A stretch of 64,000 nucleotides of DNA from assembly GCF_002813325.1 (NCBI RefSeq), contig NZ_PHUG01000001.1, positions 620,001 through 684,000 on the forward strand. The letters are read 5' to 3'. The notes under the pieces are model-generated. The model did no database searches. It was not told the origin of the DNA and worked only from the letters and a program-made list of their open reading frames with translations. The stretch is from Janthinobacterium sp. 64. GTDB taxonomy: Bacteria; Pseudomonadota; Gammaproteobacteria; Burkholderiales; Burkholderiaceae_D. The stretch's first letter is position 1. Every line of letters starts with the position of its first letter. Both the position numbers and the translations under genes were made by a program. Below, one piece after another: positions 46,618 through 54,935 of the stretch.

Positions 46618-46780
46618 TTGCTATAGCGCTATGGGCATTGTAGAATCAGGAGATAATGGCTTGGGCGTCAGAATCCTGCTTTAGTTCCAGCGCCAAGTTG
46701 TTGAATCTAAAGGGGAAGTGGACATCTGTCCCGTCCATTCCGCCGAAGAAATCAAGGCGAACGCATGTTCGCCTTTTTTT
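46618..46780 (+). ncRNA. Candidate short RNA or attenuated leader upstream of ppiD
   Basis: TTGCTA (46618-46623), a 17-bp spacer and TAGAAT (46641-46646) form a good sigma-70 promoter. About 100 bp further a perfect terminator AAGGCGAAC/GTTCGCCTT with loop GCAT (46754-46775) and seven T ends at 46780, only 33 bp before the ppiD ATG. An RNA of about 125 nt is predicted. It would include a hairpin CTTGG...CCAAG (about 46660-46698). Either it is a small RNA or it is a ppiD leader stopped by attenuation. Expression is unproven. Confidence 0.5.
46728..46744 (+). repeat. Fragment resembling the tRNA-Asp 3' end
   Basis: GTCCCGTCCATTCCGCC matches the T-arm/acceptor 3' end of the two upstream tRNA-Asp genes at 15 of 17 positions. 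It may be a duplicated remnant of the tRNA array or an old attachment site. No integrase is nearby. Confidence 0.4.
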
Positions 46781-46812
46781 ATAGTGATCCACTCATCCCG
46801 AATTGGCTGACC

Positions 46813-48738
46813 ATGTTTGAATTTATTCGTACCCATCGACGCTTGATGCAGTTTCTCTTGATGCTGGTCATCGTCCCGTCTTTTGCACTGGTCGGTATCA
46901 GCGGCTACCAAAGCTTCGGCGATGGCGCGAACACCATCGCCAAGGTCGGCGACCAGGTCGTTACGCAGCAGCAATATGAAGAAGCGCAACGCCAGCAGAT
47001 CGACCGCTACCGCCAGATGATGGGCGAGCAGTTCGACCAGAAAATGTTTGACACGCCGGAAGCGCGCCAGAGCATCCTCGACAACCTGATCGCCGAGCGC
47101 GCCGTAGCTGCCGAAGTGGGCCGCAGCCACCTGGTCATCAGCGATGCCGTACTGCAAAAGGAAGTGCTGGAAATCCCTGGCTTGACCTTGCCGGACGGTA
47201 AATTCGACCTGGAACGCTACAAGGCCATGCTGGCCGCGCAAGGCATGTCACCACAGCAATACGATGCGCGCCGCCGCAGCGACCTGGCCCTGCAGCAACT
47301 GGCCGGCGCCGTGCAAGGCACCGCCTTCGCGCCGAATACCGTTGCCAAGCGTCTGTCCGACATCACCTCGGAAGAGCGTGAAGTGCAGGAACTGCTGCTG
47401 CCGATCGCCCAGTACGTGTCGGAAGTCAAAGTGACGGACGCCATGATCAAGGCTTTCTATGACAAGAACAGCAAGTTCTTCGAAATCCCGGAACAAGCAA
47501 AGATCGAATACGTCGTGCTGGACGACAGCGCCGCCGGCGAGCAAGTCGACGTCACCGAAGCCGACGTCACCGCCTACTACGCGAAGAACCAGAAAGCCTA
47601 CACGACGCCAGAAGCGCGCCAGGCCAGCCACATTCTCGTCGCCGTCAAGAAAGATGCATCGGCCGCCGACAAGGCAGCGGCCAAGGCCAAGGCTGAAGCG
47701 ATCCTGGCTGACGTGCGCAAAACGCCTGCCAGCTTTGCCGCCGTGGCGAAAGCCAAGTCGGAAGACCCGGCTTCCGCAGAGCAGGGCGGCGACCTGGGCG
47801 TGATTGGCAAGGATGGTTTGCCAGCACCACTGCTGAGCGCGGTAAGCAAGCTCAAGCAAGGCGAAATCAGCGATGTCGTCGCTTCCGATTTCGGTTATCA
47901 CATCCTGACCGTGACCTCGCTCAAGCCACAGCACGTCAAAGCACTGGACGAAGTACGCGGCGAAATCACGGCCGACTTGCGCAAGCAATTTGCTGCCAAG
48001 AAATACTCGGAAATGGCGGAAGCGTTCACCAACACGGTCTACGAGCAATCGGACAGCCTGAAACCGGTGGCCGACAAGCTGAAACTGAAAGTGGAAAGCG
48101 TCGCCAACCTGTCGCGCACGCCGTCGCCGGCACTGGGCAAGGCGCCGTTCAACAACGCCAAGTTCCTGACCGCCATCTTCTCGAACGACTCGCTGAAAGA
48201 CAAGCGCAACACGGAAGCCGTCACCGTTGCACCGAACGTGCTGATCGCCGGCCGCGTGGTGGAATTCAAGCCAGCCAGCAAGCGTCCGCTGGCTGAAGTC
48301 GAAGCGATGATCCGTCAGCGCGTGACGATGGAAGAAGCGGAAAAGCTGGCCAAGAAAGCGGGCGAAACCAAGCTGGCCGCCTTGAAGGCTTCGGGTGACG
48401 CAACCGGTTTCGGCGCCGCGCAATGGGTCTCGCGCAGCAAGCTCGACGGCATCAACCGCGCCGCCATCGCGCAAGTCATGAAAGCGGACACGAGCAAGCT
48501 GCCAGCCTACGTGGGCGTCGACCTGCCAGCCCTGGGCTACGGCATCTACCGCATCGGCAAGGTGCAGCAGCCGGCACAAGTGGACGCGGCACGCCGCCAG
48601 CAAGAGAAAGACCAGATCAGCGGCATCCTGGCGCAACAGGAAATGTTCGACTACGTCGAATACCTGAAAGCCAAGGCCAAGGTGAAGATCGTCAAGCCGG
48701 TGACCGCGCCGGTTGCCGCAGCGCCGGAAGCACCGTAA
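46813..48738 (+). CDS. ppiD: Peptidyl-prolyl isomerase PpiD (SurA-N/PPIC)
   Basis: This 641-residue inner-membrane-anchored periplasmic chaperone has one membrane helix near the N-terminus (LMQFLLMLVIVPSFALVGIS), a SurA-like chaperone region (about 40-230), a PPIC parvulin domain (about 265-360, ARQASHILVAVKKDA...GGDLGVIGKDG) and a long C-terminal part. It helps newly secreted proteins leave the Sec translocon. I use the ATG at 46813 (MFEFIRTHRRLMQF); the upstream ATG at 46765 lies inside a terminator hairpin. A terminator follows and is split from downstream DNA by an IS element. Confidence 0.95.
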   Translation: MFEFIRTHRRLMQFLLMLVIVPSFALVGISGYQSFGDGANTIAKVGDQVVTQQQYEEAQRQQIDRYRQMMGEQFDQKMFDTPEARQSILDNLIAERAVAAEVGRSHLVISDAVLQKEVLEIPGLTLPDGKFDLERYKAMLAAQGMSPQQYDARRRSDLALQQLAGAVQGTAFAPNTVAKRLSDITSEEREVQELLLPIAQYVSEVKVTDAMIKAFYDKNSKFFEIPEQAKIEYVVLDDSAAGEQVDVTEADVTAYYAKNQKAYTTPEARQASHILVAVKKDASAADKAAAKAKAEAILADVRKTPASFAAVAKAKSEDPASAEQGGDLGVIGKDGLPAPLLSAVSKLKQGEISDVVASDFGYHILTVTSLKPQHVKALDEVRGEITADLRKQFAAKKYSEMAEAFTNTVYEQSDSLKPVADKLKLKVESVANLSRTPSPALGKAPFNNAKFLTAIFSNDSLKDKRNTEAVTVAPNVLIAGRVVEFKPASKRPLAEVEAMIRQRVTMEEAEKLAKKAGETKLAALKASGDATGFGAAQWVSRSKLDGINRAAIAQVMKADTSKLPAYVGVDLPALGYGIYRIGKVQQPAQVDAARRQQEKDQISGILAQQEMFDYVEYLKAKAKVKIVKPVTAPVAAAPEAP

Positions 48739-48759
48739 TCAGTTTTAGCCCATAAAAAT

Positions 48760-48784
48760 AGCCGCTCTTGAGCGGCTTTTTTTT
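48760..48784 (+). terminator. Intrinsic terminator of ppiD
   Basis: AGCCGCT/AGCGGCT stem with loop CTTG and an eight-T tract. The T-tract is the insertion point of the IS1595-type element. Confidence 0.9.
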
Positions 48785-49838
48785 GGCTCTGTCATCGAAA
48801 GCGGTGGGAACGCGCCGCAGTTGCTGAGGTCTAACTGGATCAGGTATTTCCTTTCAAGGAGCCGATCATGGACGCCGCCCAGTGGCAGACCTTCGCCAGC
48901 CAATTCCCGCAACTGTCGCACCGCCAGCGTCTTGCCAGCAGCGAATTATTACGCACCAGCGCGCCACAGGCTGCGGCCGTCGTCCTGATCGAGCAAACAG
49001 CGCTGGCGCAACTGCATTGTCCCAGCTGTCGATCGACACATTTTCACCGTCACGGCCAGACGCACGGTCTGCAGCGCTATCGCTGCGTGCCTTGCCGCAA
49101 AACCTTCAACGCCTTGAGCGGCACGCCGCTGGCGCATCTGCACCACAAGGAACGCTGGCTGGCCTATGCCGATTGCCTGCTCAACTCGTTTTCGGTACGC
49201 AAGGCGGCCAGCAAGGTGCATATCCATCGCAACACCAGCTTTCGCTGGCGCCACCGTTTCCTCGCGCTGGCCAAGACCGACCGGCCACGCTGCCTGCATG
49301 GCATTACCGAAGCCGACGAGATGTATGTGCTCGAGTCGCAGAAAGGTTCAAAACACATGACGCGGCCGGCGCGCAAGCGCGGAGGCCGCGCCAGCCAGCG
49401 TGGCATTTCCAACGAGCAGGTGTGCGTGCTGGTGGCGCGCGACCGCACCGGCCAAACCGTCGACTTCGTTGCCGGCATGGGCCAGCTGAGCAAGGCCAAA
49501 CTGCACGCCTGCCTGCCAGCGGTGATCGACCATGACATCTTGTTGGTGAGCGATGGCCATCCGGCCTATCCCGTGTTTGCCAGGGAGATCGGCATCGGGC
49601 ATGCGGCGGTTAACTTGCGGGCCGGCGTTCGCGTGCGCGGCACGGTGCATGTGCAGAACGTCAATGCGTATCACAGCAGGTTGCGCGGCTGGCTGCAGGC
49701 GTTTCATGGCGTGGCCACGCGCTACCTGCCGAACTACCTGGGCTGGCGCTGGATACTCGACGCACGGAGAATATTGTCCCCCGAAAGCTTGCTCAGAGCC
49801 ACTTTGGGGACATTCCCACATTTGACGGTGACATAGCC
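48785..49838 (+). mobile_element. IS1595-type insertion sequence (about 1054 bp)
   Basis: The element is bounded by imperfect 28-bp terminal inverted repeats (48785-48812 and 49811-49838, 20 of 28 positions identical), beginning GGCTCTGTCATCG on the left and, read inward from the right, GGCTATGTCACCG. It carries one transposase gene whose stop lies inside the right repeat. Flanking sequence is a run of seven to eight T on the left (48777-48784) and a T-run on the right (49840-49846). This fits an 8-bp target duplication in a T-tract, although the exact size cannot be read in a homopolymer. Confidence 0.85.
48868..49836 (+). CDS. IS1595 family (ISXO2-like) transposase
   Basis: This 322-residue protein has an N-terminal zinc ribbon (C51, C54, C73, C76, in LHCPSCRSTHFHRHG and YRCVPCRKTF), a helix-turn-helix region (VRKAASKVHIHRNT) and an RNase-H-like DDE core (D150 in TEADEMY, D229 in SDGHPAY, then VNAYHSRLRGWL). 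The layout is that of IS1595 transposases. AAGGAG lies 7 bp before the ATG. The frame is intact, so the element may be active. Confidence 0.9.
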   Translation: MDAAQWQTFASQFPQLSHRQRLASSELLRTSAPQAAAVVLIEQTALAQLHCPSCRSTHFHRHGQTHGLQRYRCVPCRKTFNALSGTPLAHLHHKERWLAYADCLLNSFSVRKAASKVHIHRNTSFRWRHRFLALAKTDRPRCLHGITEADEMYVLESQKGSKHMTRPARKRGGRASQRGISNEQVCVLVARDRTGQTVDFVAGMGQLSKAKLHACLPAVIDHDILLVSDGHPAYPVFAREIGIGHAAVNLRAGVRVRGTVHVQNVNAYHSRLRGWLQAFHGVATRYLPNYLGWRWILDARRILSPESLLRATLGTFPHLTVT

Positions 49839-49945
49839 ATTTTTTTGGCGCTGTCCCCGGCAAGCAGGGAAATTCCAGGAATCTGTATCTGCCCCTGCTG
49901 TCTGGCTCTGCAGGCCGGCGGGAGCCGTCCACGCAGCCAGCCCTG

Positions 49946-50097
49946 TGGAAAGCCTTCGTCGCCCAGTTGCCGCACTGATCCGCGCCGCTGGGTGCCACTG
50001 TGGCCCTGATCGACAAGGTGGCCCGGCAGCGCCTGCATTGTCCGGATTGCAATAGCAGTCATGCTCACCGGCATGGCCACGCGCACGGCTTGCCGCA
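49946..50097 (+). pseudogene. Decayed IS1595-type transposase N-terminus
   Basis: The frame from 49946 contains an in-frame TGA at 49976-49978. After it comes VALIDKVARQRLHCPDCNSS, then HRHGHAHGL, which aligns with the zinc-ribbon start of the intact transposase (VVLIEQTALAQLHCPSCRST, then HRHGQTHGL). Similarity stops near 50097, where the ABC permease gene ends. The rest of the gene is gone. It is a different, older copy, since the sequence differs throughout. The 100 bp to its left (49847-49945) shows nothing else. Confidence 0.7.
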
Positions 50098-52542
50098 TCA
50101 ACCGCGCAGCGCCTGCGCCGGGGGCAGGCGCATGGCCAGCCAGGCGTGGCGCGCCGCCGCCGCGCAGGTCACGGCCATGGTAGCGGCCAAGGCCAGCAGC
50201 ATGGTCCACCAGCCCACCGGCGCCCGTTCGACAAAGCCGGCCAGGTAGCGCTCGATGGCCAGCGCTGACAGCGGCAGCGCGACGGCGGCCGACAGCAGCA
50301 CCAGCGTGCCCGTTTCGCGCAGCACCAGCAGGCCGATGGCGACGCGGTGCGCGCCATGCAGCTTGCGCAGCACGATTTCCCTGGCGCGGCGCTGTACCGT
50401 ATGGGCCGACAGCACATACGTGCCAAAGGCGGCGATGGCCAGCGCGATGCCCGTCGACAGGGTCAGCAGGCGCGCCATGCGCGCATCGTCCGCGTAGTTG
50501 TGGGCCAGGATGGCAGCGGCGGGCCGCAGCTTGATGATGGCTTCGGGAAAGTAGCGGGGCCAGGCCGCGCGCGCGGCCGCCTCCACGGCCGCCAGCGACC
50601 CCGTCGCGCGCACGCTGAGGACGCTTCCTGCCGTCCACAGCTCGTACGCTATCGCGCGCGGCGGTTCGCGCAGCGACTGGAAGCGCAGCTCCGGCGCGAT
50701 GCCGATCACGCGCTTTTCGGTCACCTTGTTGTCAAAGCCCTTGAACAGCAGGATCTGGCCCAGCGCGTCGGCTGGCTCGGCGAAGCCCAGCTCGCGCGCC
50801 GCGATGGCATTGAGCACCAGCGGCACGCCATCGTCCTCCCTGTCCTGGCGCGGATCGAACAGGCGGCCAGCCGTGGCAGCGATGCGGTACTGCGCAAAGA
50901 AATTGGCGCTCACCGACTTCATGTCCATCGGCGCGCTGGCGCCGCCCGGACGCTTCAGGTCGCGGAACCAGGCGGCGTTCCTGCGGCCCACCGCATCTTC
51001 CGAGATGGCGATGCCCGCGACAGCCGGCTCGGCCTGCAATGCGGCGATGAAACCTTGCGCCTGCACGTTGCCGCGCACCAGCACGGGCAAGTCGACGATG
51101 AGCAGCGGACCCGGCTCGAAGCCGGGCGCCGCGCGCATGGCATAGCTGGCCTGCCAGGCGATGGCCACGCTGATGCTGGCCAGTCCCATGGCGCTGGCCA
51201 CCTGCAGCAGCGTCAGCGCGCGCCGCAGCCGCAGGCCGCGCGCCGATTCGCCGCCGCCCCTGCCGCTCATGACGTGGCCCGGGCGCACGCCGATGGCGAT
51301 CCAGGCCGGGTAGATGACGGTCAACAGACCCAGCAGCAGTCCCAGCGCGACGGCCGTGGCGATGCTGGCCGGCGCCAGCAGCGTTTCCAGCCTGCGGTCG
51401 ACCAGTTCGGCAAACAGCGGCTGCAGCAGCCACGCCAGCAGCAGGCCCGCGGCCGCGGCCGCCAGCGATACCAGCAGGGATTCGGCCAGCAGTTGCAGCA
51501 CGATCTGGCGCACGCCGGCGCCCAGCACCTTGCGCATCGCCACTTCCGTCTGGCGCCGCTGCATGCGCACGGTGGCCAGGTTGACGTAGTTGACGGCGGC
51601 CAGGGCGAGGATCAGCGCGGCCATGGCCGCCAGCGCGGCGATGGCGGCCGGGTGGGCCCGTTCACCGGCCCCCGCGATCTGGTTGTGCGCCACGTCGGCG
51701 TCGAAATACGCGCTGCCCAGCGGCGCGAGTACGATTTCCATCGCCTTGCGTCCTGCCAGGCGCTGCCGCGCTTCCAACGGCAGCGCCTGCACGGCGGGGC
51801 TGGCGTCGATGGCTTGCTGCAAGGCCCGCGCCACCGCGTCCGGCGCGCTGCCAGGGTGCAGCCGCAGCAGCAGCTTGCCCCACCAGCCGCGCTGTCCCGT
51901 GCGCATTTCGTCGCGCACGTCCGCATCGGCCAGCAGGGAATCGGTGCCGACCAGCGCTTCGAACGCGATGGTCGTGTTGGCGGGCGGCGTGGGCACGATG
52001 GCGCCCACGCGCAGCAGCTTGCCGTCGGCCAGCAGGGTGCGGCCCACGGCGTGGCTGCTGCCGAACAGGCGCCGCGCCGCGTCCTGCGTCAGCGCGATGG
52101 CGCCCGGCTGGCCCAGGGTGTGCGGCAGGTTGCCCTGCAGCGCGTGCAGGCCCAGCAGTTCCTCGAAGCCCGGCATGACCGTCAGGCTGGCCAGCTGGCT
52201 CAATTGCGCGCCGATGCGCACCGTGAGTCCCTGGCTTTCCGGGCGCGACGGCAGGTAGGCGGTGGCCGCGGCGACGCCGGGCGCGCTGGCGCCGGCCTGG
52301 CGCAGCAGTAGCGGCGCCTGGTCGAACCAGGGCGCCTTGGGGTCGACGTTGTAGCGCTGCTTGACCACGTACAGCTGTTCCACGTGCGCGATATGCTGGT
52401 TCGACTGCCAGGCATGGCGTACCAGTGCCAGCAGGAGCAGGGCGGCGGCGAAGCCGATGGCCAGGCCGCCCGTCACCACCAGTGCGTACGCGGGATCGTG
52501 GCGCAGGCTGCGCCAGGCCAGGCGTAAATGTGCGAATGTCAT
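50098..52542 (-). CDS. ABC transporter permease, MacB/FtsX type
   Basis: This 814-residue membrane protein has two MacB/FtsX modules, each with a large periplasmic domain and FtsX-like helices. A first helix lies near 20-40, three lie at about 300-410, one near 445, and three more lie at about 690-795. The sequence R-R-Q-T-E-V-A-M-R-K-V-L-G-A and its second-half equivalent R-A-R-E-I-V-L-R-K-L-H-G-A are the cytosolic coupling motifs of this family. It probably uses ATP energy to move or push a substrate across the envelope. The ATPase gene lies just upstream (12 bp). Confidence 0.9.
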   Translation of the reverse strand: MTFAHLRLAWRSLRHDPAYALVVTGGLAIGFAAALLLLALVRHAWQSNQHIAHVEQLYVVKQRYNVDPKAPWFDQAPLLLRQAGASAPGVAAATAYLPSRPESQGLTVRIGAQLSQLASLTVMPGFEELLGLHALQGNLPHTLGQPGAIALTQDAARRLFGSSHAVGRTLLADGKLLRVGAIVPTPPANTTIAFEALVGTDSLLADADVRDEMRTGQRGWWGKLLLRLHPGSAPDAVARALQQAIDASPAVQALPLEARQRLAGRKAMEIVLAPLGSAYFDADVAHNQIAGAGERAHPAAIAALAAMAALILALAAVNYVNLATVRMQRRQTEVAMRKVLGAGVRQIVLQLLAESLLVSLAAAAAGLLLAWLLQPLFAELVDRRLETLLAPASIATAVALGLLLGLLTVIYPAWIAIGVRPGHVMSGRGGGESARGLRLRRALTLLQVASAMGLASISVAIAWQASYAMRAAPGFEPGPLLIVDLPVLVRGNVQAQGFIAALQAEPAVAGIAISEDAVGRRNAAWFRDLKRPGGASAPMDMKSVSANFFAQYRIAATAGRLFDPRQDREDDGVPLVLNAIAARELGFAEPADALGQILLFKGFDNKVTEKRVIGIAPELRFQSLREPPRAIAYELWTAGSVLSVRATGSLAAVEAAARAAWPRYFPEAIIKLRPAAAILAHNYADDARMARLLTLSTGIALAIAAFGTYVLSAHTVQRRAREIVLRKLHGAHRVAIGLLVLRETGTLVLLSAAVALPLSALAIERYLAGFVERAPVGWWTMLLALAATMAVTCAAAARHAWLAMRLPPAQALRG

Positions 52543-52554
52543 GCTGGGCGCTCC

Positions 52555-53295
52555 TCAGGCGGCATGCAGCGCATCGACGAGGATGCGCCCGTCGAGCAGG
52601 CGCAAGGTGCGCGAGGCCTGGGCTGCATGCGCGGCCGAGTGCGTGACCATGATGACGGTCGTGCCTTCGGCATTGATCTGGCGCAACAGCCGCATCACTT
52701 CATCGCCGTGGGCCGTGTCCAGGTTGCCTGTCGGTTCGTCGGCCAGCAGCATGGCGGGGCGCGCCACGAGCGCCCGGGCGATCGCCACGCGCTGCTGTTG
52801 TCCGCCCGACAATTGCGACGGCCGGTGCCGGGCGCGGTGGGCGATGCCCAGCTTGTCGAGCATGGCCGCCACGCGCGCGCGCCGCTCCGGCGCGGGGACG
52901 GGCAGGTATTCCAGGGCCAGTGCGACATTCTCGGCCACCGTCAATTCTTCGATCAGGTTGAAGTTCTGGAAGATGAAGCCGACCCTGCCGCGCCGCAAGC
53001 CATTCAGCTTCGTTTCGCTCCAGCCGGCCACATTGCGTCCTTCGAACCAGTATTCGCCGCTGTCCGGCGTGTCGAGCAATCCCAGCATCGCCAGCAAGGT
53101 CGACTTGCCGCAGCCGGACGGCCCGGTGATGGCCACATATTCGCCGGGATCGATTTCCAGGCTGATGCAGTCGAGCGCGGTTGTGCGCACGTCGCCGCCC
53201 TGATAGATTTTGCTGACATTCGAAAGCTTGAGCATGCCGTCCTTGTGCTGGGGAAGGGAAGTGGATCGGGTGGGCGCGAACGCGGTGCTTGTCAT
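52555..53295 (-). CDS. ABC transporter ATP-binding protein, MacB/LolD type
   Basis: This 246-residue ATPase has Walker A GPSGCGKST, signature LSGGQQQR, Walker B LLADEPTGNLD and switch His in MVTHS. I use the ATG at 53295, with AGGAG about 11 bp upstream. A second ATG at 53235 (MLKLSNVSKIYQGG) gives the usual family start and cannot be excluded. It is the first gene of an operon with the 814-residue permease, driven from a sigma-54 promoter at 53366-53380. Confidence 0.9.
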   Translation of the reverse strand: MTSTAFAPTRSTSLPQHKDGMLKLSNVSKIYQGGDVRTTALDCISLEIDPGEYVAITGPSGCGKSTLLAMLGLLDTPDSGEYWFEGRNVAGWSETKLNGLRRGRVGFIFQNFNLIEELTVAENVALALEYLPVPAPERRARVAAMLDKLGIAHRARHRPSQLSGGQQQRVAIARALVARPAMLLADEPTGNLDTAHGDEVMRLLRQINAEGTTVIMVTHSAAHAAQASRTLRLLDGRILVDALHAA

Positions 53296-53365
53296 GATTG
53301 TGTCATCTCCTGGGGGCATTTTGTAAGGTGCGCGGCAAAATGCTTCCGCGGGTAGTGCCATCACC

Positions 53366-53380
53366 GCAACTTCCATGCCA
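53366..53380 (-). promoter_or_regulatory. Sigma-54 promoter of the ABC transporter operon
   Basis: On the minus strand the sequence TGGCAT-GGAAG-TTGC has the -24 GG and -12 GC elements with exact spacing. It differs from the consensus TGGCAC at one position. It points toward the ABC ATPase gene 71 bp away. The neighbouring gene encodes an NtrC-type activator. Confidence 0.75.
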
Positions 53381-53432
53381 CCGAAGGCGAGCGCGTAGCG
53401 GCGCGGCGCGGGCCGGTGCCGTCACGCGCGCC

Positions 53433-53475
53433 GTCCGCAAATGGACGCTCCAGGTGTCCGCTTCCGGACACCTGG
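53433..53475. promoter_or_regulatory. Two palindromic activator sites (GTCC-N6-GGAC)
   Basis: Site 1 (53433-53446) is GTCCGCAAATGGAC. Site 2 (53456-53469) is GTCCGCTTCCGGAC, extended to 11-bp arms CCAGGTGTCCG/CGGACACCTGG (53450-53475). The two centres are 23 bp apart, two helical turns. They sit about 55-95 bp upstream of the sigma-54 promoter, the expected place for enhancer-binding by the adjacent regulator. Confidence 0.65.
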
Positions 53476-53552
53476 CGCGGCAAAGCGGAATTTGTCTGGA
53501 GGCGGCCCGCGCTGGCTGCTAGAATCGGCCCACCTTGACCTTTCCTTTTCCA

Positions 53553-54935
53553 ATGGCCGATCCTGCCGCGCACGTGCTGATACTCGATGACGACGCCGAT
53601 GTCGCCTATGCGGCGCGATTGCTGCTGCGCCGGCACGCCGACCGGGTGAGCGTGCTGTCGCATCCGCGCGAGCTCGCGCGCCAGCTGGAAGGCGAGGCCG
53701 GCGTGCCGGACGTGCTGCTGCTCGACTTCAATTTCACGCGCGGCCGCACGGACGGCGCCGAAGGCCTGCAGGTGCTGGCGCAGCTGCAGGCGCTGCCGCT
53801 GCCGCCGGCGGTGATCGCCATGACGGCATATGCCGACGTGGCGCTGGCCGTCGAGGCGATGAAGCGGGGCGCCTGCGATTTCATCACCAAGCCGTGGGAC
53901 AACGCGCGCCTGGCCGCGGCCGTCGACGGCGCGCTGGCGCGGCGCCGTCCGGCACCCGCCGCGACGCCCGTGCAGCCCGCGGGCGATACCATGGACGGCG
54001 CCTGCGCTGCCCTGATGGGCGATTCGCCGGCAATGCGCGAACTGCGCGCGTTTATCGCCAGTGTGGGACCGACGCAAGCCAATGTGATGGTGCTCGGTGA
54101 AAATGGTGTGGGCAAGGAACTGGTGGCGCGCGCCATCCATGCGGCGTCGCGGCGCGCCGGACGCCAGTTCCTGGCGGTGGACATGGGCAGCCTGCCCGAA
54201 GCGATGCTGGAAAGCGAGTTGTTCGGCCACCGCAGGGGCGCGTTCACGGATGCGCGCGGCGACCGCGAGGGGCGTTTCCAGGCCGCTTCCGGCGGCACCA
54301 TGCTGCTCGACGAAATCGGCAACCTGGCGCTGGGCGCGCAAGCGAAGCTGCTGACGGCGCTGGAGCGGCGCGAAGTCACGCCGCTGGGCGCGGACCGGCC
54401 GCAAGCCATCGACGTGCGCATCGTCAGCGCCACCAACCTCGACGAACGGCTGCTGTATGACGCGCAGGTCTTTCGCCCCGATCTGTTGTTCCGCCTCAAT
54501 ACCATCGTCATCCGCGTGCCGCCGCTGCGCGCGCGCCGCGCCGACATCGCGCTGCTGCTGGCGCATTACCTGGACCATTATGCTTGCCAGTACCAGCGGC
54601 CGCGCATGGCGCTGGCGCCCGGCGCGGCCGAAGCGCTGCACGCGCATGACTGGCCCGGCAACGTGCGCGCGCTGCGGCATGCGTGCGAGCGCGCCGTGAT
54701 CCTGGCGCAGGCCGATGCCTACCGGCTGGAAGATTTCGGCCTGTTTGCGCCAGCTGCCGCTGTGCCGGCGGCCGTGCCGCCGCCGACCGCCGGCGCGCTG
54801 ACGCTCGATGCGCTCGAGCGCGACGCCGTCGGCGCCGCCCTGGCGCAAGTGCAGGGCAATATCAGCCATGCCGCGCGCGTGCTGGGCGTGAGCCGCGCCG
54901 CGCTGTACCGCAAGCTGGAAAAGCATGGACTCTAG
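53553..54935 (+). CDS. Sigma-54-dependent response regulator (NtrC family)
   Basis: This 460-residue regulator has a receiver domain (1-130; acidic pocket D12-D14, phosphoacceptor D58 in LLLDFNF, Lys in TKPW), an AAA+ domain (about 150-385; Walker A GENGVGKE, sigma-54 contact loop GAFTDA instead of GAFTGA, LLDEIG) and a Fis-type helix-turn-helix at the C-terminus. The ATG at 53553 begins at the receiver; a TTG upstream is less likely. Its stop overlaps the kinase gene by 11 nt. It should bind the GTCC-N6-GGAC sites and activate the divergent ABC operon. Confidence 0.92.
   Translation: MADPAAHVLILDDDADVAYAARLLLRRHADRVSVLSHPRELARQLEGEAGVPDVLLLDFNFTRGRTDGAEGLQVLAQLQALPLPPAVIAMTAYADVALAVEAMKRGACDFITKPWDNARLAAAVDGALARRRPAPAATPVQPAGDTMDGACAALMGDSPAMRELRAFIASVGPTQANVMVLGENGVGKELVARAIHAASRRAGRQFLAVDMGSLPEAMLESELFGHRRGAFTDARGDREGRFQAASGGTMLLDEIGNLALGAQAKLLTALERREVTPLGADRPQAIDVRIVSATNLDERLLYDAQVFRPDLLFRLNTIVIRVPPLRARRADIALLLAHYLDHYACQYQRPRMALAPGAAEALHAHDWPGNVRALRHACERAVILAQADAYRLEDFGLFAPAAAVPAAVPPPTAGALTLDALERDAVGAALAQVQGNISHAARVLGVSRAALYRKLEKHGL

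Noticed and set aside
46765..46812. Upstream ATG for ppiD
   Set aside because: It lies in the loop of a perfect terminator hairpin and the added residues are not part of the PpiD N-terminus.
50347..52311. Plus-strand ORF of 654 codons
   Set aside because: Antisense to the MacB-like permease; Arg/Gln/His-rich shadow.
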